A DNA stretch of 64,000 nt from Paenibacillus radicibacter (GCF_024721995.1 NZ_JANQBC010000009.1:62001-126000), one strand, 5' to 3'. Positions 52,193-61,492 are shown, counted from the stretch's first letter. Numbers and translations are program-made. The notes: generated by a model not told the origin, from the letters alone.

Positions 52193-52340
52193 AGGAAGTC
52201 CCCCCTTTATACATTGGTTCACTAGATAGCATACCATATTCCTACGTGCAGGTTGGTATTTATCCATACCTACTCTTACGAATAGGTGGAATCCCAGGTT
52301 CTATGGCGTAGTTATACTTCCATAGATCCACTCTTATAAA

Positions 52341-52381
52341 ATAATAAAAACGCTAAACCTCATACAGAGACTTAGCGTTTC
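52341..52381 (-). terminator. Intrinsic terminator of the tet-like gene
   Basis: AAACGCTAAACCTC pairs with GAGACTTAGCGTTT, with a T5 tail on the reverse strand, 12 bp after the stop. Confidence 0.9.
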
Positions 52382-52392
52382 CTTCCTAATCG

Positions 52393-54354
52393 TTAACTTT
52401 CCCGTCCAATTACTTTACTAACGACCATCATATACTTTTTACGATTTAGTGGGGATACCGTGCGGCGTTGCTTTTCAATCGGTATACCTTGCACCGACTG
52501 ATACCCACCCGGTCTTGCAGTGAAGAACCCTTCCCCCACTGTAATCGACTTTAAGCTTCGCTTTAATTCTTCTGTCCTGCGAACTGGTATTGTGCCACGA
52601 ATCAAACAGCCACTCGTCACCAACTGTGGCACTTCGATGCTTGCTTCAAGAGACGCAAGCATTGACATACACTTGCTTAAACTCGATTCAGGTATGAGCA
52701 TCTCATACTGCTGATAAGGTTCATACACCCGCGTCCCTGCTTCATGAAGTGCATGCATCAAGACAAGCGGGACTAGATTACGAAAATCCGCCGCAGTCGT
52801 CACTGGACTTGCATATCCAGAATGCGTCAGTGTCACGACAATATCTGTTACAGGCCAACCTGACAACCCCTCTTGCAGCACCTCCATAACTTTCTCTTGT
52901 ATCACTTTCTGAAACGTAAGTGGCAGTGAACCTAGCTCTACCTCAAGTCGATAAACAACTCCCGTCCCAAACTCACCCGGTTCCACACGAAAACCAATCG
53001 TAGCGTAGAACGGATTTGGTCGAATCCCCATAAACTCAGCGGCTGACCCTGTCGATAAGGGCTTTTCGATACACATAATTAATGGTTCTGAGAATTTCGC
53101 GCGAATCCCATAGTTCTCTGATAGGGTCGTTGCGATGATTTCCTGCTGCACTTCTCCAAACATGCGAATCGTCAACTCTTTGGTTACAGCATCTTGTGTA
53201 AATTGGATAAAAGGATCTTCAATTGCCAGATCCGAAAGCGCCTTAAATAGTAAATGTGTATCTTTACTATGCTCCGCAGACACTTGAATCTGAAGCGGAG
53301 GCTCGTGAAATGGAAAATGCTTGATCTTCGTACAATAGTGTCCGACAATATCGCCGACGTGCAGCTCCGTTCCACGCAATACGGCAATATCACCTGCATG
53401 GACAACATACGTTTCAATCATTTGTCCATCTAGAAGCATCTCTAGGTGATGGAGCTTGAATTGCCCCTCTTCTTGCTTTTCTCCACTTAGATAGGTGATC
53501 ATTTTTTTAACAATGATGCGACCTTCATATATACGAACATAAGCAAGGCGCTCCCCATTCTCACTGTGCTTTACTTTGAATACAACACCGGTTAGTTGCT
53601 CCGATTGCGTAGGACTATTTTTCGGAAAATAGTGCCCGAGTGCTGTGATCACATCTTGTACACCTATGCCTTGAACAGCCGAACCAGCGAATAGTGGAAA
53701 TGCCTTTCCACGAAGTGTTAATTCGCGTAACTCTTGATCCAGCCGTTCAACAGAGATGCTAGAATCACTCATGTAATCTGATAACAACGAATCATTGGAT
53801 CGTGTTAATTGCTCAAGCCACGCTTCCCTATGATGGGATCCATGATGTTTTACTCGGACACAAGGTGACCCTTCTTCAAGCACCTCACACATTTCGTACA
53901 CTTCTTCCGTAAGCAGTGATCGGATCTCTTCGACCACTCGGTTGTAGTTCGCACCCATACGATCAATCTTGTTGATGAAAAGAATAACCGGAGTCTGCGA
54001 CTCCATAAGCGCGTTCATCAGCACCTTCGTCTGTGCTTGTACACCTTCAACCGCTGAGATCACTAGAATAACACCATCAAGTACACGCAATGCGTACTCC
54101 ACTTCCGATATGAAGTCTGCGTGTCCAGGTGTATCGATTAAATTAATCTTTATGCCTTGTGTTGTAAAAGAAACTGCGGACGACTTCACCGTAATCCCAC
54201 GTACTCGTTCAATGGCCAGTGAATCGGTCTGTGTCGTTCCTTGATCGACAGAGCCTACTTGTGTAATCGCTCCTGTCTCAAATAATATCCGCTCTGTTAA
54301 TGTCGTCTTCCCTGCGTCAACATGTGCAAGTACCCCTATATTGATTGTTTCCAT
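52393..54354 (-). CDS. Tet(M)-like ribosomal protection/EF-G-like GTPase
   Basis: The GTPase motifs are INIGVLAHVDAGKTTLTERILF (G1), GITVKSSAVSF (G2), DTPGHADF (G3) and FINKIDRMG (G4). Domain order follows EF-G and the Tet(M)/Tet(O)/Otr(A) group, including the short 650-residue length and a C-terminus typical of tetracycline protection. Whether it gives resistance or has a housekeeping role is unknown; many Firmicutes carry such intrinsic relatives. A 35-codon upstream ORF overlaps its start, a layout compatible with leader control. GAGG lies 10 nt before ATG 54354. Divergent HxlR may regulate it. Confidence 0.9.
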   Translation of the reverse strand: METINIGVLAHVDAGKTTLTERILFETGAITQVGSVDQGTTQTDSLAIERVRGITVKSSAVSFTTQGIKINLIDTPGHADFISEVEYALRVLDGVILVISAVEGVQAQTKVLMNALMESQTPVILFINKIDRMGANYNRVVEEIRSLLTEEVYEMCEVLEEGSPCVRVKHHGSHHREAWLEQLTRSNDSLLSDYMSDSSISVERLDQELRELTLRGKAFPLFAGSAVQGIGVQDVITALGHYFPKNSPTQSEQLTGVVFKVKHSENGERLAYVRIYEGRIIVKKMITYLSGEKQEEGQFKLHHLEMLLDGQMIETYVVHAGDIAVLRGTELHVGDIVGHYCTKIKHFPFHEPPLQIQVSAEHSKDTHLLFKALSDLAIEDPFIQFTQDAVTKELTIRMFGEVQQEIIATTLSENYGIRAKFSEPLIMCIEKPLSTGSAAEFMGIRPNPFYATIGFRVEPGEFGTGVVYRLEVELGSLPLTFQKVIQEKVMEVLQEGLSGWPVTDIVVTLTHSGYASPVTTAADFRNLVPLVLMHALHEAGTRVYEPYQQYEMLIPESSLSKCMSMLASLEASIEVPQLVTSGCLIRGTIPVRRTEELKRSLKSITVGEGFFTARPGGYQSVQGIPIEKQRRTVSPLNRKKYMMVVSKVIGRES

Positions 54355-54424
54355 TTGTATATAACCTCATTTGTTTAGTCATTTGTTCGTACTCCTTTTG
54401 GAATTTCATATTATTTTTGCGCAT
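54317..54424 (-). CDS. Upstream ORF of the tet-like gene, 35 residues
   Basis: ATG 54424 has GGAGGCGG about 6 nt upstream. The frame starts MRKNNMKFQKEYEQ and ends in another frame 38 bp inside the tet-like gene. It could couple or regulate translation, as leader ORFs do at tet(M). No paired terminator is seen in between. Confidence 0.55.
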   Translation of the reverse strand: MRKNNMKFQKEYEQMTKQMRLYTNGNNQYRGTCTC

Positions 54425-54550
54425 AAAAACCGCCTCCATTTTTAATAAAGTTAGTTCTAGTATATCAGCTGGATTTACTTTCGATTGGGTAGAGTTTTTT
54501 TAGAAAACATCTTATACTCATTACCAAATCATTCCTAAGGAGTTGACAAC

Positions 54551-54925
54551 ATGTCTGAACAATCATTTTCCTATGAGGCTGAATCCCCGTGCCATTACCG
54601 GCGAGCGCTAGAGATAGTTGCGAGTAAGTGGACGGTTCTCGTCTTCTATGAATTAGAAAGCGGCACGAAGCGTTACAGCGATCTGAAACGAAGTATAGAC
54701 TGTGTCACACAAAAAATGTTAACGCAGACACTTCGACAATTAGAACGAGATGGATTGGTACTACGTGTGGTGTACCCTACCATCCCGCCTACTGTCGAAT
54801 ACAGCCTAACACCGCTTGGTGTGTCGCTCATTGAACCGATGCGAACTCTCCATAAATGGACTGAAACTCATTATGACTCGGTTCTCGAAGCAAGACAGAC
54901 CTTTGATCAAGCGAATGTAAATTAA
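54551..54925 (+). CDS. HxlR-family regulator, divergent from the tet-like gene
   Basis: Third HxlR protein of the window: CHYRRALEIVASKWTVLVFYELESGTKRYSDLKRSI then TQKMLTQTLRQLERDGLV and IPPTVEYSLTPLG. AAGGAG precedes the ATG. It diverges from the tet-like gene across about 200 bp and converges on an esterase gene. The Cys near residue 14 is the typical sensor position. Targets are unknown. Confidence 0.92.
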   Translation: MSEQSFSYEAESPCHYRRALEIVASKWTVLVFYELESGTKRYSDLKRSIDCVTQKMLTQTLRQLERDGLVLRVVYPTIPPTVEYSLTPLGVSLIEPMRTLHKWTETHYDSVLEARQTFDQANVN

Positions 54926-54936
54926 TTCATGGAAAA

Positions 54937-55857
54937 TTAATGAAGTTCCCGCAACTCATCTCGGATCAGATCATACACATCATGACCTTCCTCAAACACA
55001 TCCGTTAGTGCATAGAACAAATGAATCATTCCGTCATACCGTTTAGAAGACACCTTTATTCCTTGATCACTTAACAACTTCCCATAAGCCTCACCCTCAT
55101 CACGAAGTGGATCAAATTCAGCTGTAATGATCAGTGCTGGAGCTACTCCGTCTACCTTCCCATATATCGGAGAAACAAGCGGATTAGCTCTATTCGTATT
55201 CAATTCAAAATAATGATCTGCGCAATAATCAAGCAATGCTTGATCGAGGAAATAACCAGATGCATACGTCTGCCTAGATTCATAAATGCCATTCCAGTCC
55301 ATCAGAGGACAGATTAGGATTTGACATGCAATCGATGGAACACCATCCAAACCTGCGTGTTGAGCGACTATAGCCGCCAAATTACCACCTACACTCTCCC
55401 CTGCAACAACGATTCGATTTGGATCAATTCGAAGTTCACTTGCTTGCTCACTTACCCATTTCGTAGCGAATAATGCTTCATCCACGGGTACGGGGAACTT
55501 ATACTCTGGGGCTAAGTGATAATCTACGGATGCGACTACACACCCCGTAGCTGTTGCAAGCTTGCTGCACATCGGATCGTAATGCTCGATTCGGTTAAAT
55601 ACGAATCCTCCTCCGTGGAAGAATACGAGTACAGGTAAGTTTGATTCTTCAGTTGGTCGATATAAGCGTACTTTAAATTCGCCATGTGGACCCTCTAGGT
55701 TATAATCTTTAACACTCGCTAGCTGGAAGTTATCCGAAATCGCATTCGCAACGACTACCTTTCTTAGCTCTTCTGGGATCATAGTGTGCAGTGGTGGAAA
55801 TTTAGCGATATCCGCTAAGAATAACTTTGTACTTGCTGGCATTGTAAGCTTTGTCAT
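54937..55857 (-). CDS. Alpha/beta hydrolase, hormone-sensitive-lipase group
   Basis: The oxyanion-hole motif HGGGF (VLVFFHGGGFVFNRIEHYD), nucleophile elbow GESVGGNLAA, acidic residue region TAEFDPLRDEGEAY and the final His in YDGMIHLFYAL make an intact catalytic triad. The family hydrolyses short acyl esters. It is cytoplasmic. It converges on the HxlR gene with only 11 bp between the ends, and has its own promoter. Confidence 0.93.
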   Translation of the reverse strand: MTKLTMPASTKLFLADIAKFPPLHTMIPEELRKVVVANAISDNFQLASVKDYNLEGPHGEFKVRLYRPTEESNLPVLVFFHGGGFVFNRIEHYDPMCSKLATATGCVVASVDYHLAPEYKFPVPVDEALFATKWVSEQASELRIDPNRIVVAGESVGGNLAAIVAQHAGLDGVPSIACQILICPLMDWNGIYESRQTYASGYFLDQALLDYCADHYFELNTNRANPLVSPIYGKVDGVAPALIITAEFDPLRDEGEAYGKLLSDQGIKVSSKRYDGMIHLFYALTDVFEEGHDVYDLIRDELRELH

Positions 55858-56030
55858 ATTGTTTCCCTTCTCTCTTCTTCGTTTGTTATTGGCTATGAGA
55901 AAAGCTTACTGTAAGTTTTTAATTTGCGTAAGAAGGCACTATTAAGTGGCTTACATACTCCAAAGTGGCGTGAAGAATGAGGTGCCAGTATCTAATGGGT
56001 TGCTAAAATTATTAACTTTCTAAATATTCA

Positions 56031-56060
56031 TTGACAGGAATATTCTTTATATAGTATATT
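56031..56060 (+). promoter_or_regulatory. Promoter of the SRPBCC gene
   Basis: TTGACA at 56031-56036, an 18-bp spacer and TATATT at 56055-56060, 54 bp before the start codon. Confidence 0.65.
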
Positions 56061-56113
56061 CAATTCATGAGCAAGACAAACAAATACATAATAATAAATT
56101 GGAGGAATCAATA

Positions 56114-56596
56114 ATGGTAAATTCATTTCAAGCAAGTCATACTGCACAAATCGTAGGTCGTGAACTAATTGTAAGTCGCCTGTTCCAAGCGCCTCGCGAG
56201 TTAGTCTTCTCCACTTGGACGAATCCAGAACATCTACCGCAGTGGTGGGGACCAAGTGAGTTTACGATCACAACACAAGAGATCAATGTTCGTGAAGGCG
56301 GCGTATGGAACTATATTATGCATGGTCCAGATGGCGTTGATTATGATAACCAGATCACTTATCACCAAGTTGTCAGCCCAGAAATAATTGAATATTCACA
56401 TGGAGAGAGTAACGATCCAGAACAATTCCGTGTATTCGTTACATTCGAAGATCAAGACGGTCATACTGCGCTTACGATGCGTTCAATCTTCAGATCAGCT
56501 GAAGAACTTGAATTTGTCGCACGTGAATATGGTGCTGTTGAAGCTTCGAAATCTACACTTGATCGCTTGGAGCAACATATTCAAAGTCTTGGGTAA
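56114..56596 (+). CDS. SRPBCC (AHSA1-type) domain protein
   Basis: The fold is clear from RLFQAPRELVFSTWTNPEHLPQWWGPSEFTITTQE and GGVWNYIMHGPDGVDYDNQITYHQVVSPEIIEY. Many such single-domain proteins bind hydrophobic ligands. ATG 56114 follows TGGAGG; the in-frame TTG at 56099 lies before that site. It has its own promoter and terminator. Confidence 0.93.
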   Translation: MVNSFQASHTAQIVGRELIVSRLFQAPRELVFSTWTNPEHLPQWWGPSEFTITTQEINVREGGVWNYIMHGPDGVDYDNQITYHQVVSPEIIEYSHGESNDPEQFRVFVTFEDQDGHTALTMRSIFRSAEELEFVAREYGAVEASKSTLDRLEQHIQSLG

Positions 56597-56616
56597 TTTT
56601 CATTATGTATGGTTGA

Positions 56617-56652
56617 AAGGGCATGATCGACAGGATCGTGCTCTTTTTTTTT
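56617..56652 (+). terminator. Intrinsic terminator of the SRPBCC gene
   Basis: GGGCATGATC pairs with GATCGTGCTC, followed by a run of nine T. Confidence 0.92.
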
Positions 56653-56730
56653 GTAGATTGGAAGAATGGGGAGATGATATGATCGATATGGCTCCGTCTA
56701 AAATATTTTCTAAATATTCTAATTTATTTA

Positions 56731-56759
56731 TTTACAAACCGATGGTTGGTATATATAAT
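56731..56759 (+). promoter_or_regulatory. Promoter and candidate operator of the TetR-doxX operon
   Basis: TTTACA at 56731-56736, a 17-bp spacer and TATAAT at 56754-56759. The spacer contains the imperfectly spaced palindrome AACC GAT GGTT, a candidate TetR autoregulatory site. Confidence 0.65.
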
Positions 56760-56794
56760 AAAACTAATTCAACATTCCGAATGGAGGTAACTCG

Positions 56795-57385
56795 ATGAAA
56801 CAAGAAGAACGCAGGCAACAAACAACCCAACTACTACTCGATACAACGAAATCGCTCATTCATGAAAAAGGTTGCGAAGCCATCACGATGAAAGACCTGA
56901 TGGAACGATCCGGGTTGTCCAAAGGGGCTATCTTCCACTACATCAAGAGCAAAGATGAGATCTTCGCATGGGTACTGCAAGATCGATTAGAAGAGACGAA
57001 TCGACAATTCATTGGCGAAGTTGCCGTTAATCCAAACTTTACTGGACCGATGCAGCGAATCGCTGATCGGTTTACAGAACTCACAAATCCGGAGGACATT
57101 ACGAACAAAGTACTGATGTATCTGCTTGGTAAAGAAGAACAACCATTAGTTGCTGATGCGCTTAGGCAATACTACGAACGCTCTGTTATACTCTCCAAAG
57201 AGTGGATTACAACTGGGCAACAAGCTGGTGTCATCCCTGATTCTATCGATGCCGATCAAGTAGCGGAAATGTTCGTTCTACTAACAACAGGTTTGCGAGT
57301 TCGATCAACAATTCCCACTTCCCTTCCACCACTGAGTACACATGCCTTGACTGCCTTGATGACAGCGAGCTTAATTGGCAAATAA
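56795..57385 (+). CDS. TetR-family transcriptional regulator
   Basis: The HTH reads ERRQQTTQLLLDTTKSLIHEKGCEAITMKDLMERSGLSKGAIFHYIKSKDEIF, as usual for TetR. The C-terminal ligand domain (about 60-196) is helical. ATGGAGG precedes the ATG. It leads an apparent operon with the DoxX-like gene (60 bp gap). The regulator probably represses its own promoter. Confidence 0.93.
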   Translation: MKQEERRQQTTQLLLDTTKSLIHEKGCEAITMKDLMERSGLSKGAIFHYIKSKDEIFAWVLQDRLEETNRQFIGEVAVNPNFTGPMQRIADRFTELTNPEDITNKVLMYLLGKEEQPLVADALRQYYERSVILSKEWITTGQQAGVIPDSIDADQVAEMFVLLTTGLRVRSTIPTSLPPLSTHALTALMTASLIGK

Positions 57386-57445
57386 ACGAAGGATAAATAT
57401 CTAAAACATGTATCAAAAATCCATTATCCATAAGGAGTGTTATCC

Positions 57446-57880
57446 ATGATCCCTTTTTACGCGTTAGTCGTTTCTTATGTAATATTTAGAGGACTTGGTT
57501 TAGTTGGACTATCCTACTTCGATCAGTGGCAGACTCCCTTACAAGCTGCGGTCGCCATTATGTTACTTCTTACAGCATCCGCCCACTGGGGAGCGAAGAA
57601 GACTGACCTCGTACGGATGGTTCCTCCTATTTTCAAAAAAGCAGAATGGATCGTGACCCTAACAGGTGTACTCGAAATTGCTGGTGCAATCGGCATCCTT
57701 ATCCCTTCCACTTCTAAACTTGCTTCGATCTGTTTATTGGTGCTGCTTATCGCAATGTTCCCTGCCAACATCCGTGCGGCACGAGAGAATTTAACTATCG
57801 GTGGCAGACCAACCCCTAAGCTTTTCGTCCGATCTATTCTCCATCTTGTTTTCCTCACTGCAATCTTCTTCGCAGGTTAA
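57446..57880 (+). CDS. DoxX-like four-helix membrane protein
   Basis: Four hydrophobic segments: FYALVVSYVIFRGLG, AAVAIMLLLTASAHWG, EWIVTLTGVLEIAGAIGILIP and LASICLLVLLIAMFPANIRAA. The central LEIAGAIG motif is typical of DoxX/DoxD-like proteins, which include MhqP in B. subtilis. ATG 57446 has AAGGAG 8 nt upstream. It is controlled with the preceding TetR gene. A bidirectional terminator follows. Confidence 0.88.
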   Translation: MIPFYALVVSYVIFRGLGLVGLSYFDQWQTPLQAAVAIMLLLTASAHWGAKKTDLVRMVPPIFKKAEWIVTLTGVLEIAGAIGILIPSTSKLASICLLVLLIAMFPANIRAARENLTIGGRPTPKLFVRSILHLVFLTAIFFAG

Positions 57881-57937
57881 CACCAACACAGATATATTCT
57901 CTCCAGCCAAACATTTCCGAGTAAAAGGATGTCATAA

Positions 57938-57971
57938 CAAAACCCTGAACAGAGAATTGTTCAGGGTTTTA
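57938..57971. terminator. Bidirectional terminator between doxX-like and GNAT genes
   Basis: AAAACCCTGAAC pairs with GTTCAGGGTTTT around a short loop. It serves both converging transcripts. Confidence 0.9.
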
Positions 57972-57973
57972 CA

Positions 57974-58495
57974 TTATTTAATGAGATTAAGTAAATAAGA
58001 AGGATGATATAACCCAGTTGGTTCATAGAACTCGTCATGCCAGTACACAAATCCTAATTTCTCTAGTAAATTGCGCGATGCTTGGTTGTTTGGATTATGG
58101 CCAGCGAAGAGTTGTTTGGCTTGTAATGTACGGGGCGCATAGGCAATCACAGCTTCTGCTGCCTCTCTTGCATAACCCACTCCCCAATAGGTACTCTTAA
58201 GATGGAAACCAATCGCATAGATTCCTTCATCTAGATTGTAAGGACGAAAACCGCAGCAGCCAACATGAGCGAAGGATTCTTTTTCAAAAATAGGCCAGTA
58301 TTGGACTTGGTGCTTTGCTTGATTATCGATCTCTAGTTGCAGACGCGCTTGGATTTGCTCAGATGTGAATATGCCTGTGCTTGATATGTATTTCGTTACA
58401 AGTGGCTCTCCCCATAGAGAATAAGCTAAATCTAGATCCGCTTCTTCCCAATTTGAGAAACCAAGCCTTGCTGTTGTTAAGAAAAAGTTTCTCAC
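57974..58495 (-). CDS. GNAT-family acetyltransferase (RimJ/RimL type)
   Basis: The protein has TTARLGFSNWEEADLDLAYSLWGEP, then GVGYAREAAEAVIAYA (acetyl-CoA loop) and ASRNLLEKLGFVYWHDEFY, as in ribosomal-protein-type GNATs. GTG 58495 is the likely start: AAGGAG lies 6 nt upstream and it overlaps the stop of the preceding GNAT gene by 4 bp (GTGA), indicating coupling. The substrate is unknown. Confidence 0.9.
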   Translation of the reverse strand: MRNFFLTTARLGFSNWEEADLDLAYSLWGEPLVTKYISSTGIFTSEQIQARLQLEIDNQAKHQVQYWPIFEKESFAHVGCCGFRPYNLDEGIYAIGFHLKSTYWGVGYAREAAEAVIAYAPRTLQAKQLFAGHNPNNQASRNLLEKLGFVYWHDEFYEPTGLYHPSYLLNLIK

Positions 58496-59007
58496 GTTGC
58501 GCTCCTTAGGTTTAATCGCCAATTATTACACTTCATCCAGTTGCCTTTTGGATACTCGAAGTCACTTTCAGCGATGAATTTAAAGTTCAGCTTGCGGCAT
58601 AGCGCATTTGATCCTGGATTGTTCGTAGACGGAAAGGCATGCAAATAAATATGATTCCCCTCTGCTCTTGCACTTGCGATAGCTGCGAGTGTTGCTTCAT
58701 ATGCGATCCCTTGCCCCTGATATTCAGGCAGTACACCCCAACCCATTTCATAGATTGGCTCAGTATCAAACTCGCTCTCCCAATACCCAACATTCCCAAC
58801 TTGGACAGATTCGGGCATGAGTTCAATACTGAACATTCTACCTGTTCCTTTAACAGAAATAGCGCTATATCGCTTGTTACGACTTACGACCTGCTCTTCA
58901 GTCTCCACACCCCCAAGGTGCTCCAGCATTTCAGGGATGTTCAATTGATGCAATAGATCAAGATTCGATTCAACCCACGGTTTGATCTGTACTTCACGTT
59001 TAAGCAT
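58492..59007 (-). CDS. GNAT-family acetyltransferase
   Basis: A second GNAT protein with GVLPEYQGQGIAYEATLAAIASA (acetyl-CoA loop) and NNPGSNALCRKLNFKFIAESDFEYPKGNWMKCN near the C-terminus. ATG 59007 is preferred over the GTG at 59019, which lies directly on the AAGGAG site. It is the first gene of a two-GNAT operon. Such tandem pairs often modify related small molecules. Confidence 0.9.
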   Translation of the reverse strand: MLKREVQIKPWVESNLDLLHQLNIPEMLEHLGGVETEEQVVSRNKRYSAISVKGTGRMFSIELMPESVQVGNVGYWESEFDTEPIYEMGWGVLPEYQGQGIAYEATLAAIASARAEGNHIYLHAFPSTNNPGSNALCRKLNFKFIAESDFEYPKGNWMKCNNWRLNLRSAT

Positions 59008-59070
59008 ATGAAGCAGCACTCCTTCGATTTCCTAAATTACCCCAATTATAACAAGAACATTCGTTCTAGT

Positions 59071-60264
59071 TCAACTTGTTATTTGAATAGACTGCTTTTT
59101 TTCCACAAGGTAGCCTTTAACTAATAACATAGCCCCTAAGAATACCGCACCAGCCGCACCAATTAGTACGACATTATAGTCTTCTGTAAACGAGGCGATC
59201 ACCCCAGCTATAGTTGGTCCAAGCATCTGACCTGCAGCATACACTGTCGTTAAATAACCGATGATCTGACCACTACTCGATGGATACTTGAGTCTTGCCC
59301 ACGTATTCGTTAGTGTCGTGATTCCCATAAAGGTCGAACCGAACAACAATGCACTCATGACGAGACCTACTGTTGTATTCCAGAAAGCAGGAATCGCAAT
59401 ACCAACAGCTTGAATGAGCATCGCCACAATGTACAGTTTCACGTATCCATACTTCTTACCCCATACTGACCATAAGAAACAAGAAGGAATCGCCGCCAGC
59501 CCTACGATACTCCATACCATTGATGCTTGCCCGCCGAATGCACCGGTCTTCGCTGCAATTGATACGATGAATGTACCGGTTACGATGTAACCTAGCCCCT
59601 CTAAGCCATACGCTATTATGATCCATGGGAATGCGCGATTCTTAGTTGTAAGAGTAGTTGCTGCGCTTGGCTGTGCGGCAATAGCTTTATATTCAAGTTC
59701 CGCTGAATCATCCTTCAACCACATCCATACGAAGATGACAAGAACGATTGCTATTCCTGCAAGCCCGATCCATGCCCCTTCCCATGCAAAGAGATCACTT
59801 AATTTCGGTATAATTAATCCCGTTAATAATATGCCAGCGCCTACACCACCGTAGAAAATTCCTGACAAATTCGTCTTCCCTCTTGCAGCCAATTTATCTA
59901 ATACAATACTCGAAGCAACCACGAATACGAACGCACTCGCAACACCAGAAAAGAAGCGAAGCGTATACCACAAGACATAAGAATCCACGAAGCCCATGCT
60001 TGCAGTCGTTAGAATACTGCCCCCTAGACTCATACGCAGTGCCAGCGTTCTAGAATGCTTAATCGGAAAAATTCCCGTTATTATCGCTCCGAACAGGTAC
60101 CCTGCATAATTACTTGTCGCAAAGTATCCTGCAATCGCATTGGAGAAGGATAGATCGTGCTGCATGAGTGGCAAGATGGGTGTGTAGGCAAATCTTCCAA
60201 TCCCCATTGCAATCATAAGTGAGAATATTCCCCCAATTAGGAACGGAAAATTACTTTTCTCCAA
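59071..60264 (-). CDS. YbfB/YjiJ-family MFS transporter
   Basis: About 12 helices. The family start is FLIGGIFSLMIAMGIGRFAYTPILPLM followed by SNAIAGYFATSNYAGYLFGAI, and the loop between halves holds a polar segment (DDSAELEYKAIAAQPSAATT). Its function is not known; a role in export of small metabolites is possible. TTG 60264 follows GAGG. It lies 43 bp downstream of the phosphotransferase gene, so it may be in the same Thr-controlled transcript. Confidence 0.9.
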   Translation of the reverse strand: MEKSNFPFLIGGIFSLMIAMGIGRFAYTPILPLMQHDLSFSNAIAGYFATSNYAGYLFGAIITGIFPIKHSRTLALRMSLGGSILTTASMGFVDSYVLWYTLRFFSGVASAFVFVVASSIVLDKLAARGKTNLSGIFYGGVGAGILLTGLIIPKLSDLFAWEGAWIGLAGIAIVLVIFVWMWLKDDSAELEYKAIAAQPSAATTLTTKNRAFPWIIIAYGLEGLGYIVTGTFIVSIAAKTGAFGGQASMVWSIVGLAAIPSCFLWSVWGKKYGYVKLYIVAMLIQAVGIAIPAFWNTTVGLVMSALLFGSTFMGITTLTNTWARLKYPSSSGQIIGYLTTVYAAGQMLGPTIAGVIASFTEDYNVVLIGAAGAVFLGAMLLVKGYLVEKKQSIQITS

Positions 60265-60307
60265 AGCATTTCACCTCATTAAATAGTTATAATCTCATTA
60301 TTATAAC

Positions 60308-61288
60308 TTAATTCACACCGAACTGACGAGCCTTTACTTCCATTGATTGTTCCAGCCGTGCTCTCAGACCAGTTAACCATTCGGGTTCATTCGCCCACTT
60401 TTCACTCATTGCATGCAGCGTACGAACATAACCATATAAATTGTTGAATTGACGGCAAACAGAAAGTAGTTCCTCCCAATTATACGGTAACGCATACTCG
60501 GAGCGATAACCTTCTAGGAAGATCGCCTTCTTCGCCTCATACACTTCTTCTGCAACAACATCATGCAAGCTATCCAGTGACTGCTCTACATCCATCACAT
60601 ACCAGTGGTACATGGAATCATCGAAATCAATCGCATTACATCCACCCGTCCCCTGATCATAGAATACATTATCGAATTCAAAATCATAATGAATCAAGCC
60701 ATAATTGATATTATTTTTGTTAAAAGAACTCAGCTTCGCAAGCACCAGCTCACACTCCTGCATGGCTGTTGTTTCTTGTGGGAAGTCCTTAAGCACTTCT
60801 TTCATCCACGCAATAACATCCTCATGTGTCCACCTGCGATGTTGCTCTGGCTTATATTCACCCGATAACTGATGTAGCTTACCTAGCGCTTTCCCGTAAC
60901 TTAGCATCACTTCATCACTTAGATCCGTACGATTTAATTGTGTTCCACGCACTCGCTTGAATACCGATGCCACATATGTACCCCAAGGCGTCTCCACTTC
61001 AATTAACTCTTCACCTTGCTTCGTCTCTGTTGTCTCTAACACTCCATAACCACGATCACGCAAGTAAGCGATGAACGCTAGTTCTGCCTTCACGTTCTCC
61101 GACTTCTTCTCTTCAATCGGTGCAAATCGCAGCAGGTGTATCTTCCCGTCTATTCGAAATGGATAGATCGCATTCGACGAGATTCGGTAATACTGGAACA
61201 TCTCCACCGACTCTTCATCGAACTCCCAGTTCCGTAGAATCATCATGGCTAACTCTTCATTATTGAACAAATATTTTAACTTTAACAT
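60308..61288 (-). CDS. APH-family kinase, probably homoserine-kinase-like
   Basis: An aminoglycoside-phosphotransferase fold kinase: catalytic loop NYGLIHYDFEFDNVF (H-x-D-x-x-x-x-N) and metal motif NAIDFDD. It belongs with the ThrB-II/SrkA-type small-molecule kinases. The strongest hint of its substrate is a Thr-rich leader peptide and terminator just upstream, which fits a homoserine kinase in threonine synthesis. That is inference. ATG 61288 has AAGGAG 10 nt upstream; ATG 61294 is closer to the site. Confidence 0.85.
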   Translation of the reverse strand: MLKLKYLFNNEELAMMILRNWEFDEESVEMFQYYRISSNAIYPFRIDGKIHLLRFAPIEEKKSENVKAELAFIAYLRDRGYGVLETTETKQGEELIEVETPWGTYVASVFKRVRGTQLNRTDLSDEVMLSYGKALGKLHQLSGEYKPEQHRRWTHEDVIAWMKEVLKDFPQETTAMQECELVLAKLSSFNKNNINYGLIHYDFEFDNVFYDQGTGGCNAIDFDDSMYHWYVMDVEQSLDSLHDVVAEEVYEAKKAIFLEGYRSEYALPYNWEELLSVCRQFNNLYGYVRTLHAMSEKWANEPEWLTGLRARLEQSMEVKARQFGVN

Positions 61289-61345
61289 GGGCATACAGCT
61301 CCTTGAAATTTGGATTGTTTATCATTCTTCGCTTTTTGAGAACGC

Positions 61346-61375
61346 AAAAAGACCGCAAGGTCATAACCTGCGGTC
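61346..61375 (-). terminator. Attenuator terminator upstream of the homoserine-kinase-like gene
   Basis: GACCGCAAGGT (61351-61361) pairs with ACCTGCGGTC (61366-61375), followed on the reverse strand by TTTTT. It lies between the Thr leader peptide and the kinase. Confidence 0.9.
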
Positions 61376-61492
61376 CTGTTATTAGCTATTAGAGCAGCTG
61401 GATGCATACGCAAACAAAGCCCTATTTTTACTAAAACTTAGGAAAACATGTACCTTCGCAACTGGCAGACCTCAAGCGCCTGCCTCACCTAT

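Noticed and set aside
54370-54392. TCATTTGTT direct repeat near the tet-like start as an octamer operator
   Set aside because: Only two copies at 12-bp spacing, inside the upstream ORF, and without the TTGACT promoter layout of the other sites.
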